NCBI GenBank assembly: GCA_020635285.1
Contig: JACKAB010000008.1
Span: 372,001 to 436,000 of the forward strand
Source: Ignavibacteriales bacterium
GTDB lineage: Bacteria > Bacteroidota > Ignavibacteria > Ignavibacteriales > Melioribacteraceae
DNA: 64,000 nucleotides
Direction: 5' to 3'
Shown one piece after another: positions 21,601 to 30,629 of this stretch. The translations under genes and the position numbers were made by a program. Under the pieces are notes generated by a model. It was not told the DNA's origin and made no database searches. It worked only from the letters and a program-made list of their open reading frames with translations. Numbering within the stretch: position 1 is the first letter of the stretch; each line of letters begins with the position of its first letter.

Positions 21601-21745
21601 CTCATTTTATTTATTCCCCACAAGTTTGTTTTTTAATGCTTCTTATGCCTTTGATAAAGTAGATAGATTAGTAAGAGATGAAGTTATAACCTATGGAAAA
21701 GAATGGAAATTTTACGGTGGAATTCTTTTTGATTTTAGCTTTTAG
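18656..21745 (+). CDS. Gluzincin-type peptidase / TolB propeller / outer-membrane barrel protein
   Basis: 1029 residues with a signal peptide (MKKYFSIILILFTCNLFAQ). Residues about 25-290 form a peptidase-MA-like domain: VISHEFTHMVQIQAA at about 118 is an intact HExxH zinc site, and AWFAEGTAQYM supplies the third-ligand Glu region. Residues about 300-570 are TolB/WD40-like propeller repeats (YSPDNKAVYFIS, FSPDGNSIIFGYS). From about 640 to the end is a barrel-like domain with BamA-type strands, ending FDFSF. It starts 12 bases after the M6-like gene. The architecture suggests a surface-anchored protease or a peptidoglycan/protein-binding module; the substrate is unknown. Confidence 0.82.
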   Translation: MKKYFSIILILFTCNLFAQIDDFDPDYNWYTIEGEHVFVHYHTESERSARTVLKIAEDVWGPITSLYGYEPDKVHYVIKDIDDYSNGATYFFDNKIEIWASALDFDLRGSHNWLRNVISHEFTHMVQIQAAMKIGRTIPAFYLQFLNYEDKRRPDILYGFPNFIASYPVATINMPAWFAEGTAQYMRKEFDYDNWDSHRDMILRSYALDDKMLTWNQMGVFSKTSLGSESVYNSGFALTRYISQKYGEDKLREITQKLGKITNFTIDAAFKDVLGKDGNEIYDEWSSFLKSDYTKRIAEVKENEVKGNLIVEEGFGNFYPIYSPDNKAVYFISNGGSDYFGTSALYKYNFEKKEKELVKSGIRSTFSFIRDSNKIIYAKLSQDNPKWTNIHDLYVYDLNEEEETRITFGLRANNPSVSKDGKKIVFLFQKDGTSNVGLVDINGKNFKRLTFFEKGEQIFNPKFSPDGNSIIFGYSYHQGRDIAKVNTDGAGFEYILNNAYDERNPIYLNENKIIYASDETGIFNLYEYDLKNKSKVQLTNVTGGAFMPSINSDGKIVYAGYTSSGYKIFEINKDEMAKVNSSKKYVQIFNPPLNVDKKNGDISDEQFARLRNFNDYELPDVKEKNYSSAFTRLTVLPFIRYDNYNTSNNAIDKIKPGVYLTSSDMLNRYSLFAGGSINTRMERDLFLTFIYKNKVPLLYNLGLKPELSLDVFSISRKADVDIQFGVDSSYTPPRPESEVNTDVTYNLFEVDIAAKHKIFNPAHNLELRFIYSQYSAAIGSFIFPESAVLYPSSSDDYFIGRNLQLTYDFKSLYPTVDMDINPVGIEVEAKYNYENNQYNPDSEYEVKDGVLIPVYKDFGFHRLELNLTNHLQVFSDHTLSTRFRLGTILGPQVPDFFDFYLGGLIGMKSYPFYSISGNELAWLNLTYRLPVFKNIDYRLGHLYIDKLFFSVHGDLGNAWNGDVPKFNDFKKGIGAELRLKMISFYLFPTSLFFNASYAFDKVDRLVRDEVITYGKEWKFYGGILFDFSF

Positions 21746-21753
21746 GAAAACTT

Positions 21754-22616
21754 ATGAAAAAAATAATTCTAACTTTTGTTTTATTTGGCAATTTTTGTTT
21801 CGCTCAAAATAATTATTTAAGTGGGTCTTTAAATAATGACACTAAATTTGTTAACCAAACACTTTTCGATTCTTCAAAATCTTACTCGTTAAATATTACA
21901 CAAAACAAGAAAACTCCAATACTGGCTGGATTAATGTCATTTGCTATTCCAGGAGCAGGACAAATTTATACTGAGAATTATTTGAAAGCCGGAATATTTG
22001 CAGCAGTTGAAATTGGAGCAATTATTTTAGCAGTAAATTATGATAATAAAGGCGATGACCAAACTAATGTTTTTCAAAATTTTGCTAATGCACATTGGAG
22101 TGCAGAAAGATATGCAAAATGGACATCAGCCAATGCAACAAAAATAAAACCCCAATGTTGATCCAACACAATTTGCGGTTATAAAAAATGATGAACAGTA
22201 AATTGGACTGAATTAAATAAACTTGAGAATGCCATTAGCGGATATTATTCACATCACTACTAGCTCCATATGGAGATCAGCAGTATTATGAGATGATTGG
22301 AAAGTATTCACAATTTAATGTTGGCTGGGAAGAATTTGGCGATGATGTTAATAAGTCTTATATTTGGTCAGTAGATCCGCTTGTTGATCAATTTAAGTAT
22401 TATTCAAAAGAGCGAGGCAAAGCAAATGATTTTTATACAGTTGCAAAGTGGTCAGTTATTGCGGTTGTTTCAAATCATTTCATCAGTGCAATTGATGCAG
22501 CATGGTCGGCAAGTAGGTTTAATAAAAAACTAAATTTAAATATTTCCATTGAAGAAGAGCAAATCGGTTTTAGTAAAGAATATTTTCCTCAATTAAACAT
22601 TCAGTTTAACTTATAA
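21754..22616 (+). CDS. DUF5683-like membrane protein, frameshifted
   Basis: A signal-like start (MKKIILTFVLFGNFCFAQ) is followed by TPILAGLMSFAIPGAGQIYTENYLKAGI (a P-G-x-G-Q-x-Y motif typical of DUF5683 proteins) and a membrane helix. The C-terminal part (22293-22616) has a second hydrophobic segment and the phrase FISAIDAAWSASRFN, also typical. Between about 22148 and 22270 the frame changes three times at short A runs or near-repeats; repaired, it makes one protein of about 285 residues. The function is unknown. It starts 9 bases after the barrel protease and ends 6 bases before der. Confidence 0.65.
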
Positions 22617-22621
22617 AAATT

Positions 22622-23938
22622 ATGGCAACTCCTTTAGTAGTAATAGTCGGCAGACCAAATGTTGGTAAGTCAACTCTTTTCAATCGTTTAACAAAAAGTA
22701 AATTATCAATCGTTGATGATCAAAGTGGAGTTACGCGTGATAGAATTAACGGAGAAGTTGAATGGAATGGGAAAATTTTCCGTTTGATGGATACTGGTGG
22801 ATATGTAAAACTAAGCGACGACAAATTTGAAATTGCAATTAAAGAACAAGTTGAAATTGCTATTGAAGAAGCGGACGCTCTATTATTTGTGACCGATGGC
22901 CGAGACGGCATTACTCCTTTGGATGATGAAGTTGCACGTCTTTTACGAACCACAAAGAAACCTACTTTCATATTAGTAAACAAAGCCGATACAGCTAGTT
23001 TTGAAAATGATAAATTAGAGTTTTACTCATTTGGATTAGATAATGTTTTTGATATTTCTGCATTAAATGGTAGAAATATTGGAGATGTTTTAGATGAATT
23101 AGTTACGGCTATTAATTTTCCTGAAAATGACTTTGAAAATGATGATAGATTAAAAATTGCAATACTTGGCAAACCTAATGTAGGCAAGTCTTCTCTGACA
23201 AATGCACTATTAGGATTTAATAGAAGTATTGTTACAGATATTCCCGGAACAACAAGAGATAGTTTGGACTCAATTCTAAAATATTTTGGTGAAGAAATTG
23301 TGCTTGTTGATACAGCTGGTTTGCGTAAAAGAACTAAAGTTAAAGAGAATATTGAGTTTTATTCAACTGTTAGAACATTACGTGCATTGGCAAGTTGTGA
23401 TGTTGCAATTATAATGATTGATGCACAAACTGGAATTGAAAATCAAGATCAGAAAATAATTGATGAAGCAGTAAGAAGACGAAAGGGAATAATACTTGCG
23501 GCAAATAAGTGGGATTTGGTTGAGAATAAAGAAACAAATACCGCAAAAGAATTTGAGGCTAATATTCAAGGAATGCTTGGTGGAATAAATTATTTACCTG
23601 TGATTTTTATTTCGGCTTTAACAAAACAAAGAATTTACAAAGTGATAGATCTCGCAAAAGAAATTCAAGTAGATAGACTTAAAAAAATACCAACCTCAAA
23701 ATTAAATGATGTTCTTTTAGAAGATATAAGAAGAAATCCTCCGCCTGCAACAAAAAGAGGAAAAGAAATCAATATCAAATTTATTACTCAAGTGGGTGAA
23801 AAATATCCAATATTCCTTTTCTTTTGTCGCAACGCTAAGGATATGCCTGAGCATTACAGAAGATATCTCGAAAACAGAATTCGTGCAAATTTCGGTTTTG
23901 CCGGAGTTCCAATTACAGTAAGTTTTAAAGAAAAATAA
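22622..23938 (+). CDS. der: Ribosome biogenesis GTPase Der (EngA)
   Basis: 438 residues with two GTPase domains in tandem, the mark of Der: GRPNVGKST (residues about 8-16), DTGG and NKAD; then GKPNVGKSS (about 182-190), DTAG and NKWD. A C-terminal KH-like domain closes the protein. It acts in 50S subunit assembly. The frame is intact and the length normal. Confidence 0.97.
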   Translation: MATPLVVIVGRPNVGKSTLFNRLTKSKLSIVDDQSGVTRDRINGEVEWNGKIFRLMDTGGYVKLSDDKFEIAIKEQVEIAIEEADALLFVTDGRDGITPLDDEVARLLRTTKKPTFILVNKADTASFENDKLEFYSFGLDNVFDISALNGRNIGDVLDELVTAINFPENDFENDDRLKIAILGKPNVGKSSLTNALLGFNRSIVTDIPGTTRDSLDSILKYFGEEIVLVDTAGLRKRTKVKENIEFYSTVRTLRALASCDVAIIMIDAQTGIENQDQKIIDEAVRRRKGIILAANKWDLVENKETNTAKEFEANIQGMLGGINYLPVIFISALTKQRIYKVIDLAKEIQVDRLKKIPTSKLNDVLLEDIRRNPPPATKRGKEINIKFITQVGEKYPIFLFFCRNAKDMPEHYRRYLENRIRANFGFAGVPITVSFKEK

Positions 23939-23980
23939 TTATATTTAGAGTTAATTATTTTCTTTCAAATCTAAAACTAA

Positions 23981-25339
23981 ATGAATAACTCAAATAGAAT
24001 AATTATTATTGGTGGAAATGCAGCCGGACCAAGTGCTGCAGCAAAGGCAAAGAGAGTTAATCCCAATGCAGAAGTTATTCTTATTGAGGGTGGTGAATTT
24101 ATTTCCACCGGAACTTGTGAACTCCCTTATCTTTTAAGCGGTGAAATCAACGATTACAGCAAATTAGTTTTCTTCTCCCCAGACAAATTTTACAGTGAAA
24201 AAGGTGTTAAAGTTTTAATTAATCACTTTGTAAAAAGTGTTAATGCTAGACTTAAAAAAATTGAAGTCATTGATCGAAGAACAAACCATACTTTAGAAAT
24301 GGAGTATGATAAATTAATTTTAACAACCGGTTCAATCCCAAATGAAATTCCTGAACTTCCGTACACACTTGAGAATGTTTTTAGTTATAAATCAGTTTCA
24401 GATTATCTAAAATTAAAATCTTACCTCGATAAAAATAATGTTGAAAAAATCTTAATTATTGGCTCAGGTTATATTGGATTAGAAGTTGCGGAAAATTTAG
24501 CAGCAAAAAAATATGAAGTAACAATTTTTGATAAAGAAGAATTACCGTTGCCCTCCGCAGAACTGGAAATTCGGCACTTAATTAAAAGTATTATTGATGA
24601 AAATAAAATTCCTTTTTTAACAAAAGAGAATTATTCAAAATTTATTATTAGGAATGCTAAATTTGCACAACTAAAACACGAAGGTAGATATTTAGATTTT
24701 GATTTGGCAATAGTTGCAGCTGGAATAAAACCAAATATTTATTTAGCGGAATCTGCAAAACTTAAAACTGGAAAGTATGGCGGATTAATTGTTGACAGCC
24801 GATTGAAAACCTCAGACCCAAATATTTATGCCGCTGGTGATAATATTGAAGTAACCAATAAAATAACAAATCGAGCTGATTATTTTCCGCTTGCTACTTA
24901 TGCACATAATTACGGACACATTGCAGGAGAGAATGCCGCTGGCGGAAATCAAATTGCAGAAGCTGTAATTCTTAATTCCTCTTTCAAATTTTTCAACAAG
25001 TTTATAGCTCAAGTTGGATTAAATTTTGAGCAAGCTGTTAAGCATAATGTGAATGCAAAGTTTATTACTTCGATAGCAAATAATAAAGTTAAAATTATGC
25101 ATGGCTCCTCCAAAGTTTTTGGCAAAATTGTTTATGATAGATATTCAAAACTTATTTTAGGGGCTTCTTTTATTGGATCAAACGAGGTTTCTGGATACGC
25201 TGATTTAATAAGCAGTTTTATTTATAATAAAAATACCGTCTTAAATTTGGCAAAAATAAATTACAACTATACACCGCCGCTATCACCTTTTATTAATTTG
25301 CTTTCTATTCTTGGTAGAAAGATTCAGGAGACCATTTAA
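23981..25339 (+). CDS. CoA-disulfide reductase-like FAD/NAD(P)H oxidoreductase
   Basis: 452 residues. It has an N-terminal FAD-binding motif (IIIGGNAAGPSAAAKAK) and a redox Cys in STGTCELPYLLSG (residue about 45), placed like the single Cys of CoA-disulfide reductases and NADH peroxidase/oxidase relatives. A second dinucleotide fold (IIGSGYIGLEVAE, about 159-171), the FAD-contacting YAAGDN (about 284) and a C-terminal dimerisation domain follow. The likely reaction is NAD(P)H-dependent reduction of a low-molecular-weight disulfide or polysulfide; with bshC in the same window, a bacillithiol-related role is possible but unproven. Its stop overlaps the start of upp. Confidence 0.82.
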   Translation: MNNSNRIIIIGGNAAGPSAAAKAKRVNPNAEVILIEGGEFISTGTCELPYLLSGEINDYSKLVFFSPDKFYSEKGVKVLINHFVKSVNARLKKIEVIDRRTNHTLEMEYDKLILTTGSIPNEIPELPYTLENVFSYKSVSDYLKLKSYLDKNNVEKILIIGSGYIGLEVAENLAAKKYEVTIFDKEELPLPSAELEIRHLIKSIIDENKIPFLTKENYSKFIIRNAKFAQLKHEGRYLDFDLAIVAAGIKPNIYLAESAKLKTGKYGGLIVDSRLKTSDPNIYAAGDNIEVTNKITNRADYFPLATYAHNYGHIAGENAAGGNQIAEAVILNSSFKFFNKFIAQVGLNFEQAVKHNVNAKFITSIANNKVKIMHGSSKVFGKIVYDRYSKLILGASFIGSNEVSGYADLISSFIYNKNTVLNLAKINYNYTPPLSPFINLLSILGRKIQETI

Positions 25340-25965
25340 TGAAAAATCTTACTATTGTTACTAATCCATTAATCAATAGAGACATAACTTATTTAAGAAA
25401 TAAAGAAACCAAAGAATATCAATTTAGATTAGCTTTGCGTCGCATTGCATACGCATTGGCAATTGAGATAAGTAAAGAATTTGAAGAAATAGAATTTGAT
25501 GTTGAAACTCCGCTCGAAATTACAAAAGGTTATAACTTAGCAAAGCCAATTGTTTTAGTTCCGGTATTAAGAGCTGGATTAAGTTTGGTAAATTCGTTTA
25601 TAGAAATGATTCCAAGTGCAAAGGTTGGGCATATTGGTTTACAGCGGGATGAGACAACATTAAAACCGATAGACTATTATTACAAAGCTCCAAAAAATTT
25701 AGAAATATCAAAAGTAATTGTTTTAGACCCAATGCTTGCAACTGGAGGAAGTTCTTCGGCAGCATTTACATTTCTTAAAAACAAAGGTGCTAATGATTGT
25801 GTAATGGCTTCTTTAATTGCTGCTCCGGAAGGAGTGAAGAAATTAACAGAAGATCACCCTGACGTTCCAATTTACACTGCAATGTTGGATAGAGAATTGA
25901 ACAAGAGCGGTTTTATATTGCCAGGATTAGGTGATGCCGGGGATAGGACATTTGGTACTCTATAA
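25339..25965 (+). CDS. upp: Uracil phosphoribosyltransferase
   Basis: 208 residues, the standard length. The PRPP-binding motif is VIVLDPMLATGGSSSAAF (residues about 127-144), and the uracil-contact region ends in GDAGDRTFGT, the conserved C terminus. It converts uracil and PRPP to UMP. It is joined to the preceding reductase by an overlapping start/stop, and its 3' end overlaps the next gene. Confidence 0.96.
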   Translation: MKNLTIVTNPLINRDITYLRNKETKEYQFRLALRRIAYALAIEISKEFEEIEFDVETPLEITKGYNLAKPIVLVPVLRAGLSLVNSFIEMIPSAKVGHIGLQRDETTLKPIDYYYKAPKNLEISKVIVLDPMLATGGSSSAAFTFLKNKGANDCVMASLIAAPEGVKKLTEDHPDVPIYTAMLDRELNKSGFILPGLGDAGDRTFGTL

Positions 25966-26986
25966 ATCCATCGCTTTAGTTTTTATATTTGCAGCTATTC
26001 AACTTTTTGCACAAAATCATCCTAATCCCAAAATTGATTCTTTATTGCAAAATGGAATTGAAAAATTGCTGCACCAAAATTATAAAAGTGCCGAAGTTGT
26101 TTTTAATAAATTAAAAATAGAGTTCCCTAAAAATCCTTTAGGACATATTTATTTGACTGCAGCTAAAATTGCAAGAGCTGTGGATTATGAAGAAAAACTA
26201 AATGAGCACCAGCTCGATTCACTATTAACAATTGCTAAAACACAGGCAGATGATTTATTGGATTTTGATGATAAAAGTTTATGGAATAATTATTACGACG
26301 CACTAATTTATGGTTACAGAGCTTATTATAATTCGGTGAATTCAAATTTGATTTCAGCATTTGCTGATGGAGTTTTATCATTACATAGTTTTCAGCATTG
26401 TTTAGAAATTGATAATGATTTTAATGAGGCTTTGATTGCTATTGGAATTTATAAGTATTGGAAGAGTGCGCAAACAAAATCGTTAAATTGGATTCCTTTT
26501 GTAAAAGATGAACGTGAAGAGGGAATTGCAATTCTCGAATCTGCCATCACACATGATTCTTATAATCAGTATTTGGCTGTTCATTCATTAATTTGGATAT
26601 ACATTGACAACGGTGAGAGTGAAAAAGCTATCGAACTTTCAAAAAAAATGCTTAGTAAATATAGCGATTCAAGATTTTTCCGTTGGGGTTTGGCAAGAGC
26701 TTATGAAGATATTGACAAAGTAAAAGCCATAGAAATTTACCATGAAATTTTAATTTCAATTGAGCAAATTAGCAACAGAAACTTTTTTAACGATATTGTG
26801 TTAAAACATAAAATGGCAATGCTGTATAATGATTTAGGTGATTATAATCAGTCAAATCAATTATGTGATGAAATATTAAATTCTAAAATTAAATCAAATG
26901 AAATTAAACTTAGATTAGAAGACAGATTTGAAAGAGTCATAAATCTTAAAGAAGAATTAAACGAAAAACTGGAAAACAATAATTAA
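25952..26986 (+). CDS. TPR-containing exported protein
   Basis: An open frame exists from 25931, but TTG 25952 gives a good signal peptide (MVLYKSIALVFIFAAIQLFA) with GGGGATAGG just before it, overlapping the end of upp by 14 bases. The mature part is all-helical with TPR-like units (YKSAEVVFNKLKIEFPKNPL, EKAIELSKKMLSKYSDS). It may bind proteins or assist envelope assembly; no specific role is evident. The stop overlaps the rel start (TAATG). Confidence 0.72.
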   Translation: MVLYKSIALVFIFAAIQLFAQNHPNPKIDSLLQNGIEKLLHQNYKSAEVVFNKLKIEFPKNPLGHIYLTAAKIARAVDYEEKLNEHQLDSLLTIAKTQADDLLDFDDKSLWNNYYDALIYGYRAYYNSVNSNLISAFADGVLSLHSFQHCLEIDNDFNEALIAIGIYKYWKSAQTKSLNWIPFVKDEREEGIAILESAITHDSYNQYLAVHSLIWIYIDNGESEKAIELSKKMLSKYSDSRFFRWGLARAYEDIDKVKAIEIYHEILISIEQISNRNFFNDIVLKHKMAMLYNDLGDYNQSNQLCDEILNSKIKSNEIKLRLEDRFERVINLKEELNEKLENNN

Positions 26987-29157
26987 TGTTAGCTATTGAT
27001 GAATTAAAATTGGACACTCTACTAGCTGATTTACTTGAGCTTTGTAAAAAAAATCTTCACTCTTATAATGAAGAATTGATTACAAAAGCATTTAAACTCA
27101 GTTTTGAAGCGCATAAGAATCATTTCCGCGCCTCCGGGGAGCCTTATTTTCTTCATCCATATAATGTAACAATGATTGTTGCAAAAGAAATTCCTCTTGA
27201 CGACATTTCAATTATTAGTGCACTTCTGCACGATGTTGTTGAGGATACCGAAATTAGTTTAACATTTGTTGAGCGTGAATTTGGAAAAGAAGTTGCAGAA
27301 ATTGTCGATGGCGTAACCAAAATAAGCGGTGTTTTTAGAGGTCATAATATTACTCAAGCAGAAAATTACAGAAAGCTTTTACTTTCAATGGTAAATGATG
27401 TAAGAGTAATTTTGGTAAAGTTTGCTGATAGACTACACAATATGCGCACGCTTGAGTTTGTTAGTCCGCATAAACAAAGACGCATAGCTACAGAGACTCT
27501 TGAAATATATGCCCCATTTGCACATCGCTTTGGTTTGGCAAAAGTAAAATGGGAACTGGAAGATTTGGCATTTAAATATCTTAACAAAGATGCCTATAAT
27601 GAAATTGCAAAAAAATTAAAAGAAACTAGAAAAGACCGTGAAGCTTATGTAAAGAAAATTAGCGAACCAATTATTCAAAGATTAAATGAGCATGAACTGG
27701 CTTATGAAATTGGCGGAAGACCAAAACATTTTTATAGCATTTACAGAAAAATGATCAAGCAAAATAAGCCTTTAGAAGATATCTATGATTTAACTGCCAT
27801 AAGAATTATTCTTGAAAACAATGATCAGAATGATTGCTATTATGTTCTTGGAATTATTAACCAGTTATTCAAACCAATTCCAGATAGATTTAAGGACTTT
27901 ATTTCCATTCCCAAAAAAAATAATTATCAATCAATTCACAATACCGTTGTTGGTCCTGAAGGTAAACTTGTTGAGATTCAAATTAGAACAAGAGCAATGC
28001 ATGAGATTGCAGAAAAAGGCGTTGCAGCACATTGGAAGTATAAAGAAAATCTATCGACTGCAAATAGAGATTTGGAAGATTGGGTAAATTGGATTAGAGA
28101 TATATTTGAAAGCGTCTCGCGTGATGAAGCAAGTAATGAAATTTTAGCAAGCTTTAAACTAAATCTTTATCAAGATGAAATTTATGTTTTTACACCCAAA
28201 GGGGATTTGAAAATTCTCCCAGTCGATTCAACTCCGGTTGATTTTGCATATGAAATCCATAGTAAAGTTGGTTCTCACTGCATTGGAGCAAAAGTTAATG
28301 GTAAGATCGTGCCGCTCAGCAGTCCATTATCTAGCGGCGATCAGCTGGAAATACTAACTTCTAAAAATCAAAATCCTAATAAAAGCTGGTTGCAATTTGT
28401 AAAAACACACAAAGCTAAATCCAACATAAGAAAATATATTCAAAAAGAAGAAGACAGAATTGTTGAAACTGGTAAGGAAATATGGGAACGAAAGTTAAAA
28501 AAATACAAGCTCGTATTTAATCAAGATGATATAAATAAATTAACTAAAAAATTAAAATTCGAAAATCCTTCAAAGTTTTTTGTCGCTATTGCAGAAGACC
28601 AACTCGATTTGGAAAGTATTTTAAATCCAGCTGAGCTGAAGGAAGAGGAATTAAATGAACTAAAATTTGATAGCTTTGCAAAATTTGCCCGGGAAAGCAT
28701 TGGCGAAGTAGTTGTTGAAGGTGAGCACAAAGGATTTGTTTATAACTATGCAAAATGCTGCAATCCAATTCCCGGCGATCCCATAGTTGGTTACATTACA
28801 ATTGGAGAAGGAATAAAGATCCATAGAAAAAATTGTAAAAATCTTGTTTCGCTTTCCGAGAATAATGAAAATAGATTAGTTCCTGTTGAATGGCCCGGTG
28901 AGGCGGGTTCTTACTTCTTAGCAGGAATAAGTATTAAGGGAGAAGACCGACCCGGAATTTTAAAAGATATTTCCAACACAATTGCTGCTTTTCAAAATAC
29001 AAATATTAAATCAGTAAATATTTCTACAGGTGACTCAAACTTTAATGGTCACATAGCAGTTTATATTCAAGACGTAAATAATCTTAATCGCTTAATAGAA
29101 AGATTGAAAAAGAATAAAGGTGTATTTTCTGTTGAGCGGTTTGATGCTTATAACTAA
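26986..29157 (+). CDS. RelA/SpoT-type bifunctional (p)ppGpp synthetase/hydrolase
   Basis: 723 residues with the full long-RSH layout. The HD hydrolase domain (residues about 45-200) has the intact LLHDVVED motif. The synthetase domain (about 235-345) shows DIYDLTAIRII, YQSIHNTVVGPEGKLVEIQI and AAHWKYKE. A TGS domain (about 395-455, IYVFTPKGDLKILP) is followed by a helical/zinc-finger region with paired Cys (YAKCCNPIPGD) and a C-terminal ACT domain (about 645-720). Both catalytic sites look competent, so it is likely the cell's Rel/SpoT enzyme for the stringent response. Confidence 0.95.
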   Translation: MLAIDELKLDTLLADLLELCKKNLHSYNEELITKAFKLSFEAHKNHFRASGEPYFLHPYNVTMIVAKEIPLDDISIISALLHDVVEDTEISLTFVEREFGKEVAEIVDGVTKISGVFRGHNITQAENYRKLLLSMVNDVRVILVKFADRLHNMRTLEFVSPHKQRRIATETLEIYAPFAHRFGLAKVKWELEDLAFKYLNKDAYNEIAKKLKETRKDREAYVKKISEPIIQRLNEHELAYEIGGRPKHFYSIYRKMIKQNKPLEDIYDLTAIRIILENNDQNDCYYVLGIINQLFKPIPDRFKDFISIPKKNNYQSIHNTVVGPEGKLVEIQIRTRAMHEIAEKGVAAHWKYKENLSTANRDLEDWVNWIRDIFESVSRDEASNEILASFKLNLYQDEIYVFTPKGDLKILPVDSTPVDFAYEIHSKVGSHCIGAKVNGKIVPLSSPLSSGDQLEILTSKNQNPNKSWLQFVKTHKAKSNIRKYIQKEEDRIVETGKEIWERKLKKYKLVFNQDDINKLTKKLKFENPSKFFVAIAEDQLDLESILNPAELKEEELNELKFDSFAKFARESIGEVVVEGEHKGFVYNYAKCCNPIPGDPIVGYITIGEGIKIHRKNCKNLVSLSENNENRLVPVEWPGEAGSYFLAGISIKGEDRPGILKDISNTIAAFQNTNIKSVNISTGDSNFNGHIAVYIQDVNNLNRLIERLKKNKGVFSVERFDAYN

Positions 29158-29160
29158 ACT

Positions 29161-29583
29161 ATGAAAGATGACGCTGAGAGAATTTTATCAATTGATTATG
29201 GTGAAAAAAGAATCGGTATTGCTATTTCCGATCCGCTAAAAATGTTTGCTATTCCCCTAATCACAATAGATAACAATAATTTATTCTTTACAAAACTTAA
29301 AGAAATTATTGAGCAATATAATTTTGTAAAAGTTGTTTTGGGTTATCCCTTAAAAGAGGATGGAACTAAGACAATTCTTACAGATAAAGTTGAAGAATTT
29401 AAAACTAAACTTGAGAAACAATTCAAAATAGAAGTTATTTATGTAGATGAAAGATATTCATCATCAATTGCATGGGAGCAGATTAAAGTTAGTGTAAAAT
29501 CGAAAAAAAAGAGAAGAGATAAATCTTTAATTGATAAAAATGCTGCGGCTGTTATATTAGAAGATTTCTTATCAACATTATAG
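29161..29583 (+). CDS. ruvX: RuvX/YqgF pre-16S rRNA nuclease
   Basis: 140 residues. ILSIDYGEKRIGIAISDP (residues about 8-25) is the RNase H-like first strand with its catalytic Asp; VVLGYPLKEDGT and VIYVDERYSS follow, and DKNAAAVILEDFL gives the last Asp-containing helix. It takes part in 16S rRNA 5'-end maturation. The start is 4 bases after rel. Confidence 0.93.
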   Translation: MKDDAERILSIDYGEKRIGIAISDPLKMFAIPLITIDNNNLFFTKLKEIIEQYNFVKVVLGYPLKEDGTKTILTDKVEEFKTKLEKQFKIEVIYVDERYSSSIAWEQIKVSVKSKKKRRDKSLIDKNAAAVILEDFLSTL

Positions 29584-29625
29584 CTATTTTAAAAGTAAAT
29601 TAAACTAAATCAATAATAAATCTAA

Positions 29626-29654
29626 TTGACATTATTGAATTTATAAGCTATTTT
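29626..29654 (+). promoter_or_regulatory. Promoter of the BMC shell pair
   Basis: TTGACA (29626-29631), 17 bases, TATTTT (29649-29654). The -10 region TATTTTTC also fits the Bacteroidota TAnnTTTG element with a TTG about 20 bases upstream. It lies in the 105-base gap between ruvX and the first shell gene, which has a good ribosome site (GGGAG). Confidence 0.55.
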
Positions 29655-29688
29655 TCAAACAAATAATAACCAAATTGGGAGCACATTA

Positions 29689-29967
29689 ATGACACTTGAC
29701 GCACTTGGAATGATTGAAACTAAAGGATTAATTGGTTCAATTGAAGCTGCTGATGCAATGGTAAAAGCTGCAAAAGTTGAACTTTTAGGAAAAGAAATTA
29801 TTGGCGGTGGATATGTAACCGTAATGGTAAGAGGCGATGTGGGAGCAGTTAAAGCCGCAACAGATGCCGGTGCTGCAGCAGCTCAAAGAGTTGGTGAATT
29901 AGTTTCAGTTCACGTAATTCCAAGACCACATTCAGATGTTGAAATAATTTTACCGCAACGTAAATAA
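29689..29967 (+). CDS. BMC-domain shell protein (hexamer type, BMC-H)
   Basis: 92 residues, the size of PduA/EutM/CcmK hexamer proteins. It starts with ALGMIETKGLIGSIEAADAM, has the pore-loop region VRGDVGAVKAA, and ends with RVGELVSVHVIPRPHSDVE, all diagnostic of BMC-H proteins. Such hexamers tile the facets of bacterial microcompartments and their central pore passes small metabolites. It is followed 5 bases later by a second, longer shell gene. No enzymes of a microcompartment pathway are adjacent; the neighbours are housekeeping genes. Confidence 0.95.
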   Translation: MTLDALGMIETKGLIGSIEAADAMVKAAKVELLGKEIIGGGYVTVMVRGDVGAVKAATDAGAAAAQRVGELVSVHVIPRPHSDVEIILPQRK

Positions 29968-29972
29968 TTATT

Positions 29973-30629
29973 ATGGATCAAGCTTTAGGTTTAATAGAAA
30001 CCAAAGGTTTAGTCGCCGCCATTGAAGCAGCAGATGCAATGGTAAAAGCCGCACAAGTAAAAATTATAAGTAAAGAAAAAGTTAGTGGCGGTCTTGTTGC
30101 GATTAAAATTGTTGGTGAAACTGCAGCCGTTAAATCTGCTGTTGATGCTGGAGCAGCTGCCGCTCAGCGAGTTGGCGAACTGGTTTCTGTTCATGTTATT
30201 CCACGCCCTGATGATCAAATTGAAATGCTACTTTATGATTCAACATCTAAATCAAAGGGAATAAAAAAGCAAGAAAAAGAAAAAACTGCTGAAGTAAAAA
30301 TTCAGACTAAAATTCCCGCATCTCAAATCGAAAAGCCAAAAGAAGAAAAAGTTTCTGGTGAAGAAAAAGTAAGCACAAAAACAATTGTTAAAGAACAGAA
30401 AAATATTGTTAAAAAATCCGAACCTAAAATTGAATTTAAAAAAGAAGAGACTTTAACATCTAAATCCTCCACAAAGGTTCCACCTATTTCTGAGCTGGAA
30501 ATTTTGAATGTTCATTCGCTAAGAAGAATCGCTCGTGGCATAAATGAATTCCCGATTAAAGGGAGAGAAATTTCGAAAAGCAAACCGAGGAAAACTTTTA
30601 GATTATTTTAAAAATTTAGTAAAGTAAAT
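29973..30629 (+). CDS. BMC-domain shell protein with C-terminal extension
   Basis: Residues 1-88 are a BMC-H domain very similar to the upstream gene (RVGELVSVHVIPRPDDQIE). A Lys/Glu/Thr-rich linker (about 89-165) and a C-terminal motif (about 168-200; VHSLRRIARGINEFPIKGRE) follow. As read it ends at 30611 with a basic tail, SKPRKTFRLF. Removing one A from the AAA near 30585 gives SNRGKLLDYFKNLVK with a stop at 30629, a more natural helix that fits tails I know from some longer BMC proteins; I therefore prefer the repaired end. The tail could bind cargo, nucleic acid or another shell face. Confidence 0.85.

Noticed and set aside
25931..25951. Start of the TPR protein at 25931
   Set aside because: This would add residues encoded deep in upp before the signal peptide; TTG 25952 has a better ribosome site and a clean signal sequence.
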